Below the pieces are notes generated by a model, which saw nothing but the letters and a program-made list of their open reading frames with translations, was not told where the DNA came from and searched no databases. Positions 62,941-64,000 of a stretch of DNA of 64,000 bases are shown here, one piece after another. Every line of letters begins with the position of its first letter. Within the stretch, counting starts at the first letter, position 1. The stretch comes from Terriglobia bacterium. Lineage in GTDB: Bacteria > Acidobacteriota > Terriglobia > UBA7540. Position numbers and translations under genes: made by a program. The stretch lies in assembly GCA_030038235.1 (NCBI GenBank), contig JASHPE010000104.1, positions 1 to 64,000 on the forward strand, read 5' to 3'.

Positions 62941-63009
62941 CCCTCACCCACCCGTCGCGGCGGGGTCCCCCCTCTCCCGCTTGGGAGAGAGAGGGGCAGG
63001 CGGTGAGGG
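62941..63009. repeat. Long inverted repeat between the aminotransferase and ABC exporter genes
   Basis: CCCTCACC (62941-62948) pairs with GGTGAGGG (63002-63009), and an inner pair CCCCTCTCCC (62968-62977) / GGGAGAGAGAGGGG (62983-62996) closes a short loop. The structure is GC-rich and lacks a U tract. It looks like a dispersed REP-type palindrome and could also reduce read-through into the exporter genes. Confidence 0.7.
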
Positions 63010-63039
63010 CCAGGTAAAGGTAGCCGAATTAAGCTAGCT

Positions 63040-63825
63040 ATGAAACAAGACCTACGCGAGCTTTACAAATACCGCGAACTGCTCTTGACGATCGCCTACC
63101 GCGATATCAAGGTCAGGTACAAGCAGTCGGTCATGGGATTCTTGTGGGCCGTACTGATGCCCGTTCTGATCGTCATGTCGGGCGTCACCGTCCGTTATGC
63201 GTTTGCTTTGGCGGCCCACGCCCCGCTTCGCACGGCTGATATCGCCAGCATCGCGGTGAAATCCCTTCCCTGGGCGTTTCTTGTATCCAGCATCCGGTTT
63301 GGCTGCGCCAGCCTGACAGGGAACAGGGACTTGGTGACCAAGGTGTACTTTCCCAAGGAGATTTTTCCCGTGGCGGCAGTCTTGGCCAGCCTGTTCGATT
63401 TCTGCGTGGCGTCAACAGCCTTAGTGATCCTTCTGCTGGCCCTTCACACCGGTTACAGCGCCTATCTCTTTTGGGCGCCGGCGCTGATGCTGATGATTGT
63501 TCTTCTGGCTACCGGAATCGGAATGGTGGTGTCCGCTGCCAGCCTCTTTTTTCGCGACGTGAAATTTGTCGTCGAGGTCGTGCTAACGTTCGGGATCTTC
63601 TTCACCCCGGTTTTTTACGACGTTCGGATGCTGGGCGCTAAGGGCAAATGGCTGCTGCTCAATCCGGCAGCGCCCCTTCTAGAAGGGTTTAGCGCGTGCA
63701 TCGTCCGCCATCAGCCGCCGCAACTTCCGTGGCTTGGCTACGCCGTGGGTCTGAGTCTTATGGCGCTCGCTCTTGGGTACACTTTCTTCAAACACTTAGA
63801 GCCGGCCTTCGCGGAGAGCATCTGA
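63040..63825 (+). CDS. wzm: ABC-2 type polysaccharide/polyol phosphate export permease (Wzm)
   Basis: A 261-residue membrane protein with six helices. It begins LREL-YKYRELLLTIAYRDIK, then VRYKQSVMGFLWAVLMPVL, the typical N-terminal helix and YRD-IKVRYKQS signature of O-antigen/teichoic acid ABC permeases. The C-terminal segment FTPVFYDVRMLG and LNPAAPLLEGFSACIV also fits. With the ATPase that follows it exports a complete polysaccharide from the inner membrane. No terminator separates the two genes (12-base gap). Confidence 0.93.
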   Translation: MKQDLRELYKYRELLLTIAYRDIKVRYKQSVMGFLWAVLMPVLIVMSGVTVRYAFALAAHAPLRTADIASIAVKSLPWAFLVSSIRFGCASLTGNRDLVTKVYFPKEIFPVAAVLASLFDFCVASTALVILLLALHTGYSAYLFWAPALMLMIVLLATGIGMVVSAASLFFRDVKFVVEVVLTFGIFFTPVFYDVRMLGAKGKWLLLNPAAPLLEGFSACIVRHQPPQLPWLGYAVGLSLMALALGYTFFKHLEPAFAESI

Positions 63826-63837
63826 CGGGAGAGTCGC

Positions 63838-64000
63838 ATGTCTGACGTCGCGCTCCGCATGGAGCACGTTTACAAGAGATTCCGTAAGGGTGAGACCTTC
63901 AACTCCCTGCGTGACCTGATACCCGCCTTAACCGGAAGGATGTTCCGGCAGCAGGAGCTCAGCGAAACCGATAAGCGGGAGTTCTGGGCTTTGCAGGACA
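63838..64000 (+). CDS. wzt: ABC-type polysaccharide export ATP-binding protein, N-terminus (Wzt, partial)
   Basis: The gene starts at ATG 63838 behind GGGAGAG and runs off the right edge after 54 codons. The visible residues, VALRMEHVYKRFRKGETFNS and LRDLIPALTG, are the start of the ATPase that pairs with Wzm-type permeases. The Walker A loop lies beyond the window, so the assignment rests on the N-terminal pattern and the adjacent permease gene. Confidence 0.85.
   Translation, partial: MSDVALRMEHVYKRFRKGETFNSLRDLIPALTGRMFRQQELSETDKREFWALQD

Noticed and set aside
1-64000. CRISPR arrays or rRNA genes
   Set aside because: I saw no regularly spaced identical repeats with unique spacers and no rRNA-like sequence anywhere in the window.

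Overview
The window looks like a chromosomal segment of an Acidobacteriota bacterium (inference, moderate confidence). The grounds are: a long secreted protein of alternating 'choice-of-anchor D'/ASH and Ig-like repeats ending in a fibronectin type III module (11994-14858); a remnant of the 'RFGPF...TGEI.KRGVRI' winged-helix regulator type that is abundant in that phylum (9110-9472); a secreted parallel beta-helix protein (45929-47782); and uniformly GC-rich coding DNA. No rRNA or other phylogenetic marker is present.

Region 1 (1-8.9 kb) is an accessory island. At the left edge lies the start of a tyrosine-recombinase-like gene on the minus strand, facing an inverted repeat. It is followed by an ORF whose last 58 codons encode a small conserved domain, a two-subunit molybdenum hydroxylase (936-3640, minus), and a LytS/LytTR-type two-component pair (3796-5729). 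Next comes a compact cassette: a 56-aa protein (5908-6078) related to that 58-residue domain, a PRTRC-type protein B (E2-like), a PRTRC-type ThiF/E1-like protein, and a convergent RNase J-like metallo-beta-lactamase protein. This cassette is the most unusual system in the window.

Region 2 (8.9-11.1 kb) is decayed DNA: a truncated regulator, a secreted-protein gene cut short by an IS21-family fragment, and non-coding remnants. Region 3 (11.1-16.3 kb) holds a sigma-70 family factor, the giant Ig/ASH surface protein and a DegT/WecE-type sugar aminotransferase.

Region 4 (17-25.4 kb) is a regulatory block before a polysaccharide locus: a NarL-type sensor kinase and regulator, two PilZ-domain genes, a NusG/UpxY-type antiterminator, the bifunctional heptose enzyme HldE, a degraded but precisely bounded IS1595-family element with an 8-bp target duplication, and a second LuxR-type regulator with an altered receiver pocket.

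Region 5 (25.5-44.6 kb) is an exopolysaccharide or O-antigen cluster, nearly all on the plus strand: Wza-type export protein, outer-membrane beta-barrel, WbaP-type initiating transferase, WbpB/WbpD-like UDP-sugar enzymes, two asparagine-synthase-family proteins, glycosyltransferases, SDR and Gfo/Idh/MocA enzymes, an O-antigen ligase/polymerase and a GT39-like membrane transferase. Region 6 (44.7-48.5 kb) holds a FemAB/GNAT-like gene with a degenerate tRNA-Thr-like gene inside its 3' end, a beta-helix protein on the opposite strand and palindromic repeats. Region 7 (48.5-64 kb) is a second polysaccharide block: glycosyltransferases, GmhA, a heptosyltransferase-type GT9 protein, a Wzx-type flippase, a nucleotide-sugar cassette (3,5-epimerase, DUF4910-type protein, SDR, C-methyltransferase, CDP-glucose-type cytidylyltransferase, PIG-L deacetylase, class III aminotransferase), a LamG-VanZ fusion, and the Wzm permease and start of the Wzt ATPase of an ABC exporter. 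Both Wzx/Wzy-type and ABC-type export genes are therefore present, while a Wzc-type co-polymerase and a GmhB phosphatase were not found in the window.
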